From CAVTQY01 sp963736975 (GTDB taxonomy: Bacteria; Pseudomonadota; Alphaproteobacteria; Acetobacterales; Acetobacteraceae), in contig CAVTQY010000001.1 in assembly GCA_963736975.1 (NCBI GenBank), positions 1,550,001 through 1,614,000 on the forward strand: a stretch of 64,000 nucleotides of DNA, written 5' to 3'. The number at the start of each line of letters is the position of its first letter. Within the stretch, counting starts at the first letter, position 1. Shown here piece by piece: positions 1 to 8,583 of the stretch. The translations under genes were made by a program, and so were the position numbers. The notes under the pieces are model-generated. The model did no database searches, had not been told where the DNA came from, and saw only the letters and a program-made list of their open reading frames with translations.

Positions 1-540
1 AATCTTGAGCAGATCGATCCTCTTGCCGTTCACGATAGGGAAAAAATCGACTACCTCCACCGGGAACGTATCCGGCGTATCAGCGTGAGTCAGGATTGAT
101 CCCGACAGTCTATCCATCAGTCTCAAAGGCCGCGCATGCGCGCCCGCGGCCTTAACATAAAGCTCCACGCGAGAAGTGCTGTCGTTCAGCCGGAAATTCC
201 GCTCAGCTTGCGCCGCAAAAGCGGGGTGCGGCTCAAAAGCGATCACCCGGCAGTTTGGATACTTGTGCAGGAAATAGAGAGCTGAATAGCCAACGTTGGC
301 GCCAAGGTCCACGACAAGCTTGACAGAGCCAGTAGAAAGGCGACCTCCATCGTTGTAGAAGTCGTGAACAAATATTTCGTAAGCCGTCCCATAATCGTTT
401 CGGGATACGGCGTTACTCCGCAGTTCTAGCTTTGGTCCAGACCTAAGTCTCAGGGTGACCGGCGTTTGTCTCCTCCGCACCCGCCATTCCATATACAACG
501 CCGCGCTCGGGATCGTAAGTCTTCTAGCGAAATCCAGCAT
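1..540 (-). CDS. FkbM-family methyltransferase, 3' end outside window
   Basis: This is the N-terminal 180 residues of a SAM-dependent methyltransferase of the FkbM type; the frame runs off base 1 without a stop. The SAM-binding motif DLGANVG lies at residues 78-84 and is followed by a second strand ending FEPHP (102-106), the classic Rossmann signature of this family. The ATG at 540 gives a start about 70 residues before motif I, which is normal for FkbM proteins. Members usually O-methylate sugars of surface polysaccharides or lipids. The flippase, sulfotransferase and glycosyltransferase genes beside it support a role in decorating an exported glycan, but the substrate cannot be read from sequence. 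Confidence 0.85.
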   Translation of the reverse strand, partial: MLDFARRLTIPSAALYMEWRVRRRQTPVTLRLRSGPKLELRSNAVSRNDYGTAYEIFVHDFYNDGGRLSTGSVKLVVDLGANVGYSALYFLHKYPNCRVIAFEPHPAFAAQAERNFRLNDSTSRVELYVKAAGAHARPLRLMDRLSGSILTHADTPDTFPVEVVDFFPIVNGKRIDLLKI

Positions 541-1026
541 GACTTAGGTCAGCACCCCTACACAGTCCCATATGTCAATGAGATACTAACAGACGGCTTA
601 GACGTAAAAGCTCACGCGGCGTGTGTCAATGGGATTCGCGTAGCAGCTCTCTCGACCGCCGGCACGTCCCGCAGCCCAGTGTCTGTCTCCGCACACGCGC
701 GGCGCTGAGCCAGTACCAGCGAGCACAGTCCGTCGCGTGTTGGATCAGAGTTGGCGCCCCGTGGCATGCTTTCAGCGCGACGATGAGGCTGTTGAGGGCG
801 TGCTTCACTCGCTGGCGCCGGGCGGCCCGTCGCACAAGCTCCCGCCACAACCGGTCGGCGCGTCGGGATTGCGGTGAGGCTCTCTGATCTCGGGTGCCGG
901 CAACAACGGGCGGAGCGGGAGTTGCTTGACCCCGCGAAAGGTGTGACACTCGTCAGTTGGCAGCGGGTGCTGTCACGCAACGGCTGCTTCCAAAGAAGTG
1001 GCTTCTCATAACGCCTGACGATCACC
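541..1026. other. 486-base gap without a convincing gene
   Basis: Several overlapping reading frames of 80-170 codons are open here on both strands, as expected in GC-rich DNA. None has a recognisable motif, a ribosome binding site or plausible composition; the translations are dominated by Arg, Ala and Ser. It lies between two surface-polysaccharide genes on the minus strand and could hold the promoter of the FkbM gene or a decayed gene. I see no inverted repeat ends or transposase motif that would prove an insertion sequence. Confidence 0.5.
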
Positions 1027-2628
1027 TCACGCTGACCGGCCGCTCGTGATGCGAACACATCCACTGCGCGCCGCTGCCAAAACACCCAGGATTTCTCCCC
1101 ACATCGGGTGCTGTACCAGTCGGGCGCTTGCAGCAAATCCTGTCGCAGCCCCTAGCGAGGCGATACCGAATGGCAACCAAATATGGTTGGCATCGATTTG
1201 CATGAGCAGCAGCACAAAAATGGGAGCTACGGAACTGCCGGCTGTCACGCCAAGGCTCTTTCTCATAGCAGCCAGAACCCGTCGCAGCGACACTCCCACT
1301 ACCGGCATAGAGAAGTGAAATGAGACCGTCACATTGACAAACGCGGCGGCAATCATGGCGAAGCCGATCACTCGCAGGTTGTATTGGCATGCCAGCAGCA
1401 AAAGACCAATGCTCACCGACTGAATAATCCATTGCGACGTAAGCTGACGCCGGGCCGACCCGGTCGCCTGGAGTGAGATGGAAGCGAGGTTCGCACAGGC
1501 TGTGATTGCACCGGCCACACAGAGCAATCGCGTGATCGGGACGGCAGCATCCCACTGTGAACCAAACAGAATCCGGGTAGCCGGGTAGGCCATCAGCGCC
1601 ATAAACGCAAAGAAGGGCCACGCGACTGACGTGACCATCGTTAATCCTGCCAGGAAATCCTGCGCAAAGCTGTTGCCTGCGCGATGCCGCATCGCAAACG
1701 ACGAGGTCGCCACCGGAGTTACGGTGTTCGTCACCGCCAAGTCGAACAACCTAAGAACACTAACACCGCGGCCAAATAGACCGACAGAGGTAATACCGAG
1801 AAAGCGTCCGATGAGCAGATCTGGCGCGCGTGCGCCCAGGTCGCCGACTAGCGTCGCCCCAACCATCACAACTCCGAATGAGGTCACGCGTCGCCACTGA
1901 CTGAATGACGGTCGATGGCTAACGTCAGGCGGGCGGACGACACTCGAGATAATGAAGTTCACTGCCGCGCCAGCGACTTGGCCCCACGCCAAACTCATGA
2001 ACCCAAATCCGAGCACAGCCAGCACAACCGCAACCGAATTGTTCGTCAGGCTCGCTGCCGCATTGATCCTGAGCAGCGTTCCAAATCGCATTTCGCGCCT
2101 CAATAATGCTGCGACGATCGAGCTGAAAGGCGTCAGCAAGAACAATAAGGAGAGGACGATCAGGACGTCTCGAACGCCTGCACTGTGATAGAAGCGCGCC
2201 AGCGGAGCGCTGACCAACATGACTGCTGCCGCGAGACAACAGCCTATCAACAGGGAAATTCCATAGGCCGTGCGGACGATCGCCGGCGTGAGGTACTTCT
2301 CCTGGATCAGGAATGTTACTATTCCGAAGTCTCGCAGGGTATTAACGATATAGACAATGACCAGCCCGATCGTATAGACACCATATTGTGACGGTGTGAG
2401 CAGCCGCGCGAGGATTAAGGCGGCAGCAATCTGAAAGCCGGCACGAAGGTGCTTATCGACAAAGGACAGAAGCAGTGACCGCCGAACGCTTGGTATTTGC
2501 AGCTTGGCGCCCGACCGGTCCGCGTCTGGCTTGGCTCCTTCCGTATTGGTGATCAGCATTGGTTCTGAATGCCTGTCTGCACCGGCAGCACCATTTACCG
2601 TCAGTGTGTCCCTCGAGGCAAGCGCCAT
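1027..2628 (-). CDS. Wzx-like polysaccharide flippase
   Basis: A 533-residue polytopic membrane protein of the polysaccharide-transporter (MOP/Wzx, WzxC-like) family. After a polar leader of about 50 residues come about a dozen hydrophobic segments, beginning near FVDKHLRAGFQIAAALILAR and running to the C-terminus. The early segment with LLTPSQYGVYTIG matches the 'aRlLtPeefGvy' signature typical of these flippases. Such proteins move undecaprenyl-linked glycan repeat units across the inner membrane. ATG at 2628 was chosen; an in-frame ATG near 2559 would shorten the polar leader. The gene sits in the same strand and cluster as the FkbM methyltransferase and sulfotransferase, consistent with export of a modified surface glycan. 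Confidence 0.88.
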   Translation of the reverse strand: MALASRDTLTVNGAAGADRHSEPMLITNTEGAKPDADRSGAKLQIPSVRRSLLLSFVDKHLRAGFQIAAALILARLLTPSQYGVYTIGLVIVYIVNTLRDFGIVTFLIQEKYLTPAIVRTAYGISLLIGCCLAAAVMLVSAPLARFYHSAGVRDVLIVLSLLFLLTPFSSIVAALLRREMRFGTLLRINAAASLTNNSVAVVLAVLGFGFMSLAWGQVAGAAVNFIISSVVRPPDVSHRPSFSQWRRVTSFGVVMVGATLVGDLGARAPDLLIGRFLGITSVGLFGRGVSVLRLFDLAVTNTVTPVATSSFAMRHRAGNSFAQDFLAGLTMVTSVAWPFFAFMALMAYPATRILFGSQWDAAVPITRLLCVAGAITACANLASISLQATGSARRQLTSQWIIQSVSIGLLLLACQYNLRVIGFAMIAAAFVNVTVSFHFSMPVVGVSLRRVLAAMRKSLGVTAGSSVAPIFVLLLMQIDANHIWLPFGIASLGAATGFAASARLVQHPMWGEILGVLAAARSGCVRITSGRSA

Positions 2629-2770
2629 TGTGAATGACCGCCTTGCTCCAGTGACTCAGGTCGGCCGGCAAGCCTGTTATTATTCGGCATCATGGGCCGG
2701 AGCGATTGTCGATTCCTGGGACAAGCGATGCTTTCAGTCGTGATCGAATGAGCCATTCCTGGATGAGCGA

Positions 2771-3688
2771 TCAGAGCCGATTATATCCATAGCGCCGGTT
2801 CAAGTCCCCAAGCGTAAGTTCGATTGTGTTGAGCTGTGCCTCGGTCAGATCTGCCTTCCATCGTTCATCGAGCACAATTTCGGTCGTAGACTTTAGCCGC
2901 ATCCGATTGTTCCCGAGAATATGCTGCTCAGTACGGAAGTTTGCTACCTCCGGCAATGACTTCACCCCAATAAAGGCATGGAGTCGCGCTAACATCTCCT
3001 GAGGGCGCGCGCATACGTCTTCGTGCCGCACGTCAATCCAATGGTCGGTCGCGAAATACCGACGGGCACGCTCGGATTCAATGTGCTTAGCAACCCAGAG
3101 AGCGGCCGCCTGCTCGACTTTCCTGTCCCCGTGCTTGATAGCCGACCAGGTAAAAGCGCGCCCATCGCGTATAAGATGAATGACCTTTACATCAAAATGT
3201 TTGATACGCTGGAGGTGGACGGCTCGGCTTGGCCGCTTAGTGCTGTCCAAAAAAGTTCTACATTCCTTAAGGCCAGCTACCGTTTCGACAAACGCAGCAT
3301 TCCTGCTCAGCAACCTGCTCAGCTCACGGCGCGCTTGCGGCACGATAGTAAGACCGATTTCTCGCCCAACCTCGAGTATCGGACCCCGCAAAGAGGTGCG
3401 CACCAGCACGTTCGACAAGCGTCGGCCCGGAGGGTCAAATGCGAGATCAAACTCGTGGATATCAAATGGCCACCCACGCCGATTCATCTCCTCAGTGACG
3501 CGCTGCCAAAACTCGCAGTCCCGGTACGGCGACCCGCACGAACAAACGAACGCTTCTCGACTGGTCTTGGTCCCCGGGGAAATCGCGACCTCACCGACAG
3601 TCGCGATATCCGGATGCGATCCGAGCAAGAAGGTAAGCAAGGTCGAGCCCGACTGGCCCGGACCCATTATATAGACGACGGTAATCAT
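2771..3688 (-). CDS. sulfotransferase family protein
   Basis: A 305-residue cytosolic protein of the PAPS-dependent sulfotransferase superfamily. The 5'-phosphosulfate loop is seen as GPGQSGSTLL at residues 9-18, directly after the first beta strand. A second characteristic segment, KVIHLIRDGRAFTWS, corresponds to the 3'-phosphate-binding region. Related enzymes transfer sulfate from PAPS to glycans, lipids or proteins. The neighbouring flippase and glycosyltransferase suggest a surface glycan as acceptor, which is inference. The ATG at 3688 overlaps the stop of a short upstream ORF (ATGA), suggesting coupled translation or a remnant operon partner. Confidence 0.88.
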   Translation of the reverse strand: MITVVYIMGPGQSGSTLLTFLLGSHPDIATVGEVAISPGTKTSREAFVCSCGSPYRDCEFWQRVTEEMNRRGWPFDIHEFDLAFDPPGRRLSNVLVRTSLRGPILEVGREIGLTIVPQARRELSRLLSRNAAFVETVAGLKECRTFLDSTKRPSRAVHLQRIKHFDVKVIHLIRDGRAFTWSAIKHGDRKVEQAAALWVAKHIESERARRYFATDHWIDVRHEDVCARPQEMLARLHAFIGVKSLPEVANFRTEQHILGNNRMRLKSTTEIVLDERWKADLTEAQLNTIELTLGDLNRRYGYNRL

Positions 3689-3900
3689 CCGGTGCGCAAC
3701 ACTCCATGATATCCGGGGACCCAGTACAGTAACTGCTTTGTCAAGTCGAGGTCAATCGGGGCATTCTGTCCGCCGACAATTGTGTGGCCCTCACCGGCCT
3801 GGGGTCGCATCACACACGCACCGGCGACCGAAGAACCCCGGTCTCCGGGGCGCTCCCGTATCGAGGCAAGCACGAATACTGCCGACGATACGTTCTCCAC
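3685..3900 (-). CDS. short ORF or gene remnant upstream of sulfotransferase
   Basis: A 71-codon frame starting at a GTG and ending in a TGA that overlaps the sulfotransferase ATG by four bases. Its last 30 residues (for example LDLTKQLLYWVPGYHGVLR) have a protein-like composition, while the first 30 look like random GC-rich translation. The frame is closed by a stop just upstream of the GTG. It may be the surviving 3' end of a gene once coupled to the sulfotransferase. No family recognised. Confidence 0.25.
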   Translation of the reverse strand: MENVSSAVFVLASIRERPGDRGSSVAGACVMRPQAGEGHTIVGGQNAPIDLDLTKQLLYWVPGYHGVLRTG

Positions 3901-4025
3901 GCGAGGAATGGACCTCTATGCGCGAATGCTATTGACGCAAGGACAGAAGAACAGGCAGATACTGACTTTGATGTGGCCGGGCTCCGGATACCGCTGACGG
4001 CACGAACGAGTGTTGGAGAACCTTG
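3689..4025. other. 337-base divergent intergenic region
   Basis: The region lies between the sulfotransferase (minus) and the glycosyltransferase-like gene (plus) and should contain promoters for both. Apart from the doubtful short minus-strand ORF and a good Shine-Dalgarno GGAG at 4015-4018, I see no strong -35/-10 pair, terminator or repeat. Confidence 0.4.
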
Positions 4026-4997
4026 ATGTTCGATCGCTGGCAGAAGATCCTCGCCACTCGACGATTCACCCGGCAAATCTCGAGCATATACGATACCTCG
4101 CCGCTCCATCTGGTCGACGCGCCTTTGTGTATCGTCAGTATGGTCTCGACCACGGATTTGCCGATGTACCTCCTGGCAATCCAAAGTTTTTACAGCCTCA
4201 TTCGGCGTGGCAAAGTCGTTGCACTCGTTAAGGAAGGCCTCAGAAAATCGGGATCCCGAGGGACCAGCTTCTGGTCAAAGCCGAACGGGGGCCAACGGGC
4301 GCATTTGGAGCAAACACTGCAGAAGCACATTCCCGGCATCGAAATAGTGGACGTCGATCGCATACCTTTGGGTTCCTGCCCAAGCGGCGGCACATGGGAA
4401 CGGATCCTTTATGTGCTCGATCGCTCCGAGCGCGAATATGTAATTCAACTCGACTCGGATACGCTGACGATCGGACCCGACATTCCGGAGGTGCGCGAGT
4501 GCATCGTCGAAAATCGATCATTTACCCTCGGCGGCGGTCCCGCTGCTTCGGGCCAGCAGATCGTCCCAATTCCCGAAGCTGCCGCCAGCGCGTATCCTGC
4601 GGACACCTGGATCGGGAGCGTCGCGCAGCGCCGCATGGCTGAGTACCCCGGCGCCAGCATGCAGCGCTATGTCCGTGGCTCCAGCGCCTTCGCGGGTTTC
4701 GCGCGTGGCGGCTTCAGTCGGGATGAAATTGAACAGTTTAGCGCTCAGATGAGCAAATTGCTTGGCGAACGCTGGGCTGAGTGGGGCACCGAGCAGTGTG
4801 CCTCGAACTTTGCAGTCGCCAACACGCCAGGGGCATTGGTCCTTCCTTACCCAGATTATGCCAATTTCAGACCCGCCAGCATACAGGCGGAAGCCCGCTT
4901 CCTGCATTTTCTCGGAACAGCCCGGTTTAAGAAAGGTCACTACGCTCGTGTGGGCCGTCAGGTCATCGACCGTCTCTTATCACAGCAGGCTGGGTAA
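4026..4997 (+). CDS. putative GT-A-fold glycosyltransferase
   Basis: A 323-residue soluble protein. It begins with a segment (residues 33-52) resembling the first strand and nucleotide-binding region of GT-A glycosyltransferases. It carries a YVIQLDSDTLT segment in which D143-S144-D145 sits at the end of a hydrophobic strand, as expected for the metal-binding DXD motif. A glycine-rich stretch with PADTWIGS follows. No exact family was recognised, so donor and acceptor are unknown. ATG 4026 is preferred over the TTG at 4023 because GGAG at 4015-4018 is seven bases from the ATG. It probably belongs to the surface polysaccharide patch, though it is transcribed away from the other genes. Confidence 0.6.
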   Translation: MFDRWQKILATRRFTRQISSIYDTSPLHLVDAPLCIVSMVSTTDLPMYLLAIQSFYSLIRRGKVVALVKEGLRKSGSRGTSFWSKPNGGQRAHLEQTLQKHIPGIEIVDVDRIPLGSCPSGGTWERILYVLDRSEREYVIQLDSDTLTIGPDIPEVRECIVENRSFTLGGGPAASGQQIVPIPEAAASAYPADTWIGSVAQRRMAEYPGASMQRYVRGSSAFAGFARGGFSRDEIEQFSAQMSKLLGERWAEWGTEQCASNFAVANTPGALVLPYPDYANFRPASIQAEARFLHFLGTARFKKGHYARVGRQVIDRLLSQQAG

Positions 4998-5045
4998 CAG
5001 CCATTGCTTCAAGAAAACCATTCGCGAAATTGATGGCACCCTTCC

Positions 5046-8000
5046 GTGACCGGCTACGCCGAGCTGCAGGTCACCACCAACTACTCCTTCCTGCGCGGCG
5101 CGTCCCACGTTGAGGAGCTGTTCGCCCAGGCAGCGCTTCTCGGCCTGCCGGCTCTCGGCATCACAGACCGCAACTCCGTGGCCGGCATCGTGCGCGCGCA
5201 TCAGCGGGCTGCCGACACCGGGCTGCGCCTCGTCGTGGGCTGTCGGCTCGATCTGTCGGACGGCCCCTCCGTCCTCGTCTATCCGTCGGACCGGCCAGCC
5301 TATGCCCGCCTCACCCGGCTGCTGTCCCTCGGCAAATCCCGTGCCGGCAAGGGTGCGTGCGATCTAAGCTGGGACGATCTCGCCGCCCATGCCGAGGGAC
5401 AGGTCGCGATCCTGACAGCGGACGAGACCGGCCGTCCCCCGACCACAGCCCACCTCGCCCGCTTTCGCGATATCTTCACCGACCGCGCCTATCTCGCCCT
5501 CACCCAACAGCGCCGCCCGAATGATGCGGCCAAACTCGAGCGGCTCGACCGCCTCGCCCGCGCGCACCACCTCGCCACCGTCGCCACCGGCGACGTCCTC
5601 CACCACATCCCGGAGCGGCGCATCCTGCAGGACGTGCTGACCTGCATCCGGGAAGGCTGCACGATCAACGAGGCCGGCTTCCGGCGAGAACGGTTCACCG
5701 ACCGCCATCTGAAATCGCCGGCCGAGGTGAGCCGCCGCTTCACGCGCCACCCCGATGCCATCGCCCGCACGCTGGAAATCGTGCAGCGCTGCCGTTTCTC
5801 GCTCGATGAGCTGCGCTACCAATACCCGAGCGAGATCGAAGACCCGACGCTGACACCCCAGCAGACCCTGGAGCACCTCACCTGGCAGGGCGCCGCATCG
5901 CGCTACCCGAAGCGTGTGCCGGCGGAGGTGGCCGCGCAACTCCGCCACGAACTGCGGCTCATCGAGGAACTCGCCTACGCGCCGTATTTCCTCACCGTCA
6001 ACAGCATCGTCCGCTACGCCCGTTCGCGCGGCATTCTCTGCCAGGGCCGCGGCAGCGCCGCCAACAGCGCGGTCTGTTACGTGCTTGGCATCACCGCGAT
6101 CGACCCCACGCGCTCCGGCCTGCTGTTCGAGCGCTTCGTCAGCGCCGAGCGACGCGAGCCCCCCGATATCGACGTCGATTTCGAGCACGAGCGGCGCGAG
6201 GAGGTGATCCAGTGGGTGTACGACACCTACGGGCGAGACCGGGCGGCGCTCTGCGCCACGGTGATCCGCTACCGCGGCCGCAGCGCCATCCGGGACGTGG
6301 GCAAGGCGCTCGGCCTGCCTGAGGACGTCACCGCCGGCCTTGCCCGGCAGGTCCGGGCCTGGTCGGAGGAAAGCGTCGAAGCCGACCACGCCGCCGAGCT
6401 GAACCTCGACCTGACGGACCATCGTCTGCGGCTGACGCTCGAACTGGCCCGCACGCTGATCGGCTTCCCCCGCCATCTGTCGCAGCATCCCGGCGGCTTC
6501 GTGCTCACGCAGGACCGGCTCGACGAGCTGGTGCCGATCGAGCCCGCGGCGATGAAGGACCGCCAGGTCATCGAGTGGGACAAGGACGACATCGACGTCC
6601 TGCGTTTCATGAAAGTGGACGTGCTCGGGCTGGGAATGCTCGGCTGTCTGCGCCGCGCCTTCGACCTGCTGGAACACCATCACGGTCTTCGGCTCACCAT
6701 GGACAGCATTCCACCCGAGGATCCGGCGACCTTCGCCATGATCCAGCGGGCCGACACGATCGGCGTGTTCCAGATCGAATCGCGCGCCCAGATGTCGATG
6801 CTGCCTCGACTCAAACCGGCACGGTTCTACGACCTTGTGATCGAGGTGGCGATCGTCCGCCCGGGGCCGATCCAGGGCGACATGGTGCATCCCTATCTGC
6901 GCCGGCGAGAGGGCAAGGAGCCGGTCGAGTACCCGACACCCGAACTGGAACGTGTGCTCGGCAAGACGCTAGGCGTGCCGCTGTTCCAGGAGCAGGCGAT
7001 GCAGGTGGCAATCGCCTGCGCGGGCTTCACGCCGAGCGAAGCGGATGCGCTTCGCCGCAGCATGGCGACCTTCAAGATCACCGGCGGGGTGAGCCATTTC
7101 CGCGACAAGCTGATCTCGGGAATGGTCAGCCGCGGCTACACCCCGGAATTCGCCGACAAGACCTTCTCCCAGATCGAAGGCTTTGGCTCCTACGGCTTCC
7201 CGGAGAGCCACGCCGCGTCTTTCGCCCTGATCGCCTATGCCTCGTCCTGGCTGAAATGCCATCATCCGGCGGTATTCGCTTGCGCGCTGCTGAATAGCCA
7301 GCCGATGGGGTTCTACGCGCCGGCGCAGATCGTCCGTGACGCCCGCGAACACGGGATCGAAGTACGACCGATCTGCATCAACGCCTCCCGCTGGGACTGC
7401 ACTCTGGAGCCGGCCGGCTCACCTCTCCCGCAGGCGGGAGAGGTCGAATTGCGCAGCAATCCGGGTGAGGGCCCAGCCCTGCGCCTGGGTCTGCGCGTAA
7501 CCAAGGGCCTCGGAAACACAGATGGTGCGGCAATCGTCGCTGCTCGCGGCGACCGCCCGTTCACCAGCCTTGACGATGTCTGGTGTCGTGCCGGCGTTCC
7601 TCGCAAGGCGCTGGCGCGGCTGGCCGAAGCCGACGCCTTTCGCGCCCTCGGCCTCGACCGCCGCAACGCCATTTGGGCCATTGGCGGCCTGAGCGACGCT
7701 CTCCCTTTGTTTGCTGCCGCCGCGCCAGCGCCCAGGACGCTCGAACCTGTCACCTCGATGCCGCCGATGGCCGAAGCACGCGCCGTGGTCGAAGACTATC
7801 GCAGCACCGGGCTGTCGCTCCGCCGGCACCCTGCCGCTTTCCTTCGGGAGGATTTCGCGCGCCTCGGCATCATCCCTTGCGCCGATCTGACCACGTCACG
7901 CGATGGTCAGATCGTGACCGTCGCCGGAATCGTGCTGGTCCGTCAGCGCCCGGGCTCGGCGAGCGGAGTCCTGTTCGTCACCATCGAGGACGAGACCGGC

Positions 8001-8219
8001 ATCGCCAACCTGATCATCTGGCCCAGCCTGTTCGAACGGCAGCGGCGGATCATCCTGGGCGCCGGCATGATTGCCTGCCGCGGCCGCCTCCAGCGAGAGG
8101 GCATCGTGATCCACGTCGTCGCCGAAAAGCTGACAGATTTGTCCGACAAGCTCCGCGCACTAGGCCGGGAATCGGCGCCGGCGGGCGGCATCAAAGTGCC
8201 GACGCGCGACTTTCGCTGA
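5046..8219 (+). CDS. dnaE2: error-prone DNA polymerase III alpha (DnaE2/ImuC)
   Basis: A 1057-residue C-family polymerase with an N-terminal PHP domain (from TTNYSFLRGASH), the palm with the catalytic aspartate cluster PDIDVDF at residues 373-379, a helix-hairpin-helix region, and a C-terminal OB fold (about 957-1035). The organisation and length match DnaE2 (ImuC), the translesion polymerase that works with ImuA and ImuB in damage-induced mutagenesis. Neither imuA nor imuB is adjacent, and I see no GTTC-N7-GTTC-type SOS box in the 48 bases upstream. The start is GTG. Residues about 792-813 are encoded by a palindromic repeat inserted in frame, unlike normal DnaE2 sequence. Confidence 0.96.
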   Translation: MTGYAELQVTTNYSFLRGASHVEELFAQAALLGLPALGITDRNSVAGIVRAHQRAADTGLRLVVGCRLDLSDGPSVLVYPSDRPAYARLTRLLSLGKSRAGKGACDLSWDDLAAHAEGQVAILTADETGRPPTTAHLARFRDIFTDRAYLALTQQRRPNDAAKLERLDRLARAHHLATVATGDVLHHIPERRILQDVLTCIREGCTINEAGFRRERFTDRHLKSPAEVSRRFTRHPDAIARTLEIVQRCRFSLDELRYQYPSEIEDPTLTPQQTLEHLTWQGAASRYPKRVPAEVAAQLRHELRLIEELAYAPYFLTVNSIVRYARSRGILCQGRGSAANSAVCYVLGITAIDPTRSGLLFERFVSAERREPPDIDVDFEHERREEVIQWVYDTYGRDRAALCATVIRYRGRSAIRDVGKALGLPEDVTAGLARQVRAWSEESVEADHAAELNLDLTDHRLRLTLELARTLIGFPRHLSQHPGGFVLTQDRLDELVPIEPAAMKDRQVIEWDKDDIDVLRFMKVDVLGLGMLGCLRRAFDLLEHHHGLRLTMDSIPPEDPATFAMIQRADTIGVFQIESRAQMSMLPRLKPARFYDLVIEVAIVRPGPIQGDMVHPYLRRREGKEPVEYPTPELERVLGKTLGVPLFQEQAMQVAIACAGFTPSEADALRRSMATFKITGGVSHFRDKLISGMVSRGYTPEFADKTFSQIEGFGSYGFPESHAASFALIAYASSWLKCHHPAVFACALLNSQPMGFYAPAQIVRDAREHGIEVRPICINASRWDCTLEPAGSPLPQAGEVELRSNPGEGPALRLGLRVTKGLGNTDGAAIVAARGDRPFTSLDDVWCRAGVPRKALARLAEADAFRALGLDRRNAIWAIGGLSDALPLFAAAAPAPRTLEPVTSMPPMAEARAVVEDYRSTGLSLRRHPAAFLREDFARLGIIPCADLTTSRDGQIVTVAGIVLVRQRPGSASGVLFVTIEDETGIANLIIWPSLFERQRRIILGAGMIACRGRLQREGIVIHVVAEKLTDLSDKLRALGRESAPAGGIKVPTRDFR
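7421..7482. repeat. palindromic repeat element inside dnaE2
   Basis: CCTCTCCCGC (7422-7431) and GCGGGAGAGG (7434-7443) form a perfect 10-base inverted repeat with a two-base loop, followed by a TCGAATTGCGCAGCAATC linker and a GGGTGAGGG tail. This layout matches a class of dispersed palindromic elements that I know from intergenic regions of alphaproteobacteria. Here it is translated as part of DnaE2 (SPLPQAGEVELRSNPGEGP), in frame and without a stop, between conserved blocks of the polymerase C-terminal half. Confidence 0.7.
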
Positions 8220-8308
8220 CTTGACTTTCCTGTGAAGGAACAAACCGGCTGCGGGCCGGTATCGTTGTGCGCATCACGGGCGATGCTGCCGTTCAGGAGA
8301 TTATCACC

Positions 8309-8482
8309 ATGCTCAGATGGGCGCTGTTGTTCTTCATCATCGCGATCATCGCGGCGATTTTCGGCTTCGGCGGCATCGCCGTGGCGGCCGCGGGTATCGC
8401 GAAAATCCTGTTCTTCCTCTTCCTCGTGATATTCCTGATATTCCTGGTGATGGGGTTGGCGGCCGGCCGGTCGATATTCTGA
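8309..8482 (+). CDS. DUF1328 small membrane protein
   Basis: A 57-residue, very hydrophobic peptide with two membrane segments, beginning MLRWALLFFIIAIIAAIFGF and containing the GGIAVAAAGIAKILFF block typical of the DUF1328/YtjA family. Members are small inner-membrane proteins of unknown function, in some species stress-induced. The ATG at 8309 was chosen over upstream in-frame codons because the family starts with MLRWA and AGGAGA (8295-8300) is eight bases upstream. It is followed directly by a strong inverted repeat and is convergent with the dioxygenase gene. Confidence 0.85.
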   Translation: MLRWALLFFIIAIIAAIFGFGGIAVAAAGIAKILFFLFLVIFLIFLVMGLAAGRSIF

Positions 8483-8485
8483 CCG

Positions 8486-8543
8486 TCAATACCAGCGGCC
8501 ATTCTTTTTCACCGTTTCGACGGAGCCCGGCCGCTGGTATTGA
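8486..8543. terminator. inverted repeat between convergent genes
   Basis: TCAATACCAGCGGCC (8486-8500) and its perfect complement (8529-8543) form a 15-base stem with a 28-base loop, four bases after the DUF1328 stop. It separates convergent transcription units and may act as a bidirectional terminator or mRNA 3' stabiliser. There is no adjacent U-tract, so it is not a classical intrinsic terminator. Confidence 0.55.
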
Positions 8544-8583
8544 GTCTTGGTTACGCGCGCGGCCGCCCCACCAACCCGGCGCG

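Noticed and set aside
612..1136. Minus-strand 174-codon frame as a transposase fragment
   Set aside because: No DDE pattern, no terminal inverted repeats and no recognisable block; Arg-rich translation fits chance.
5364..6890. 508-codon minus-strand frame inside dnaE2
   Set aside because: Antisense mirror of the polymerase gene, with no ribosome site or known domain.
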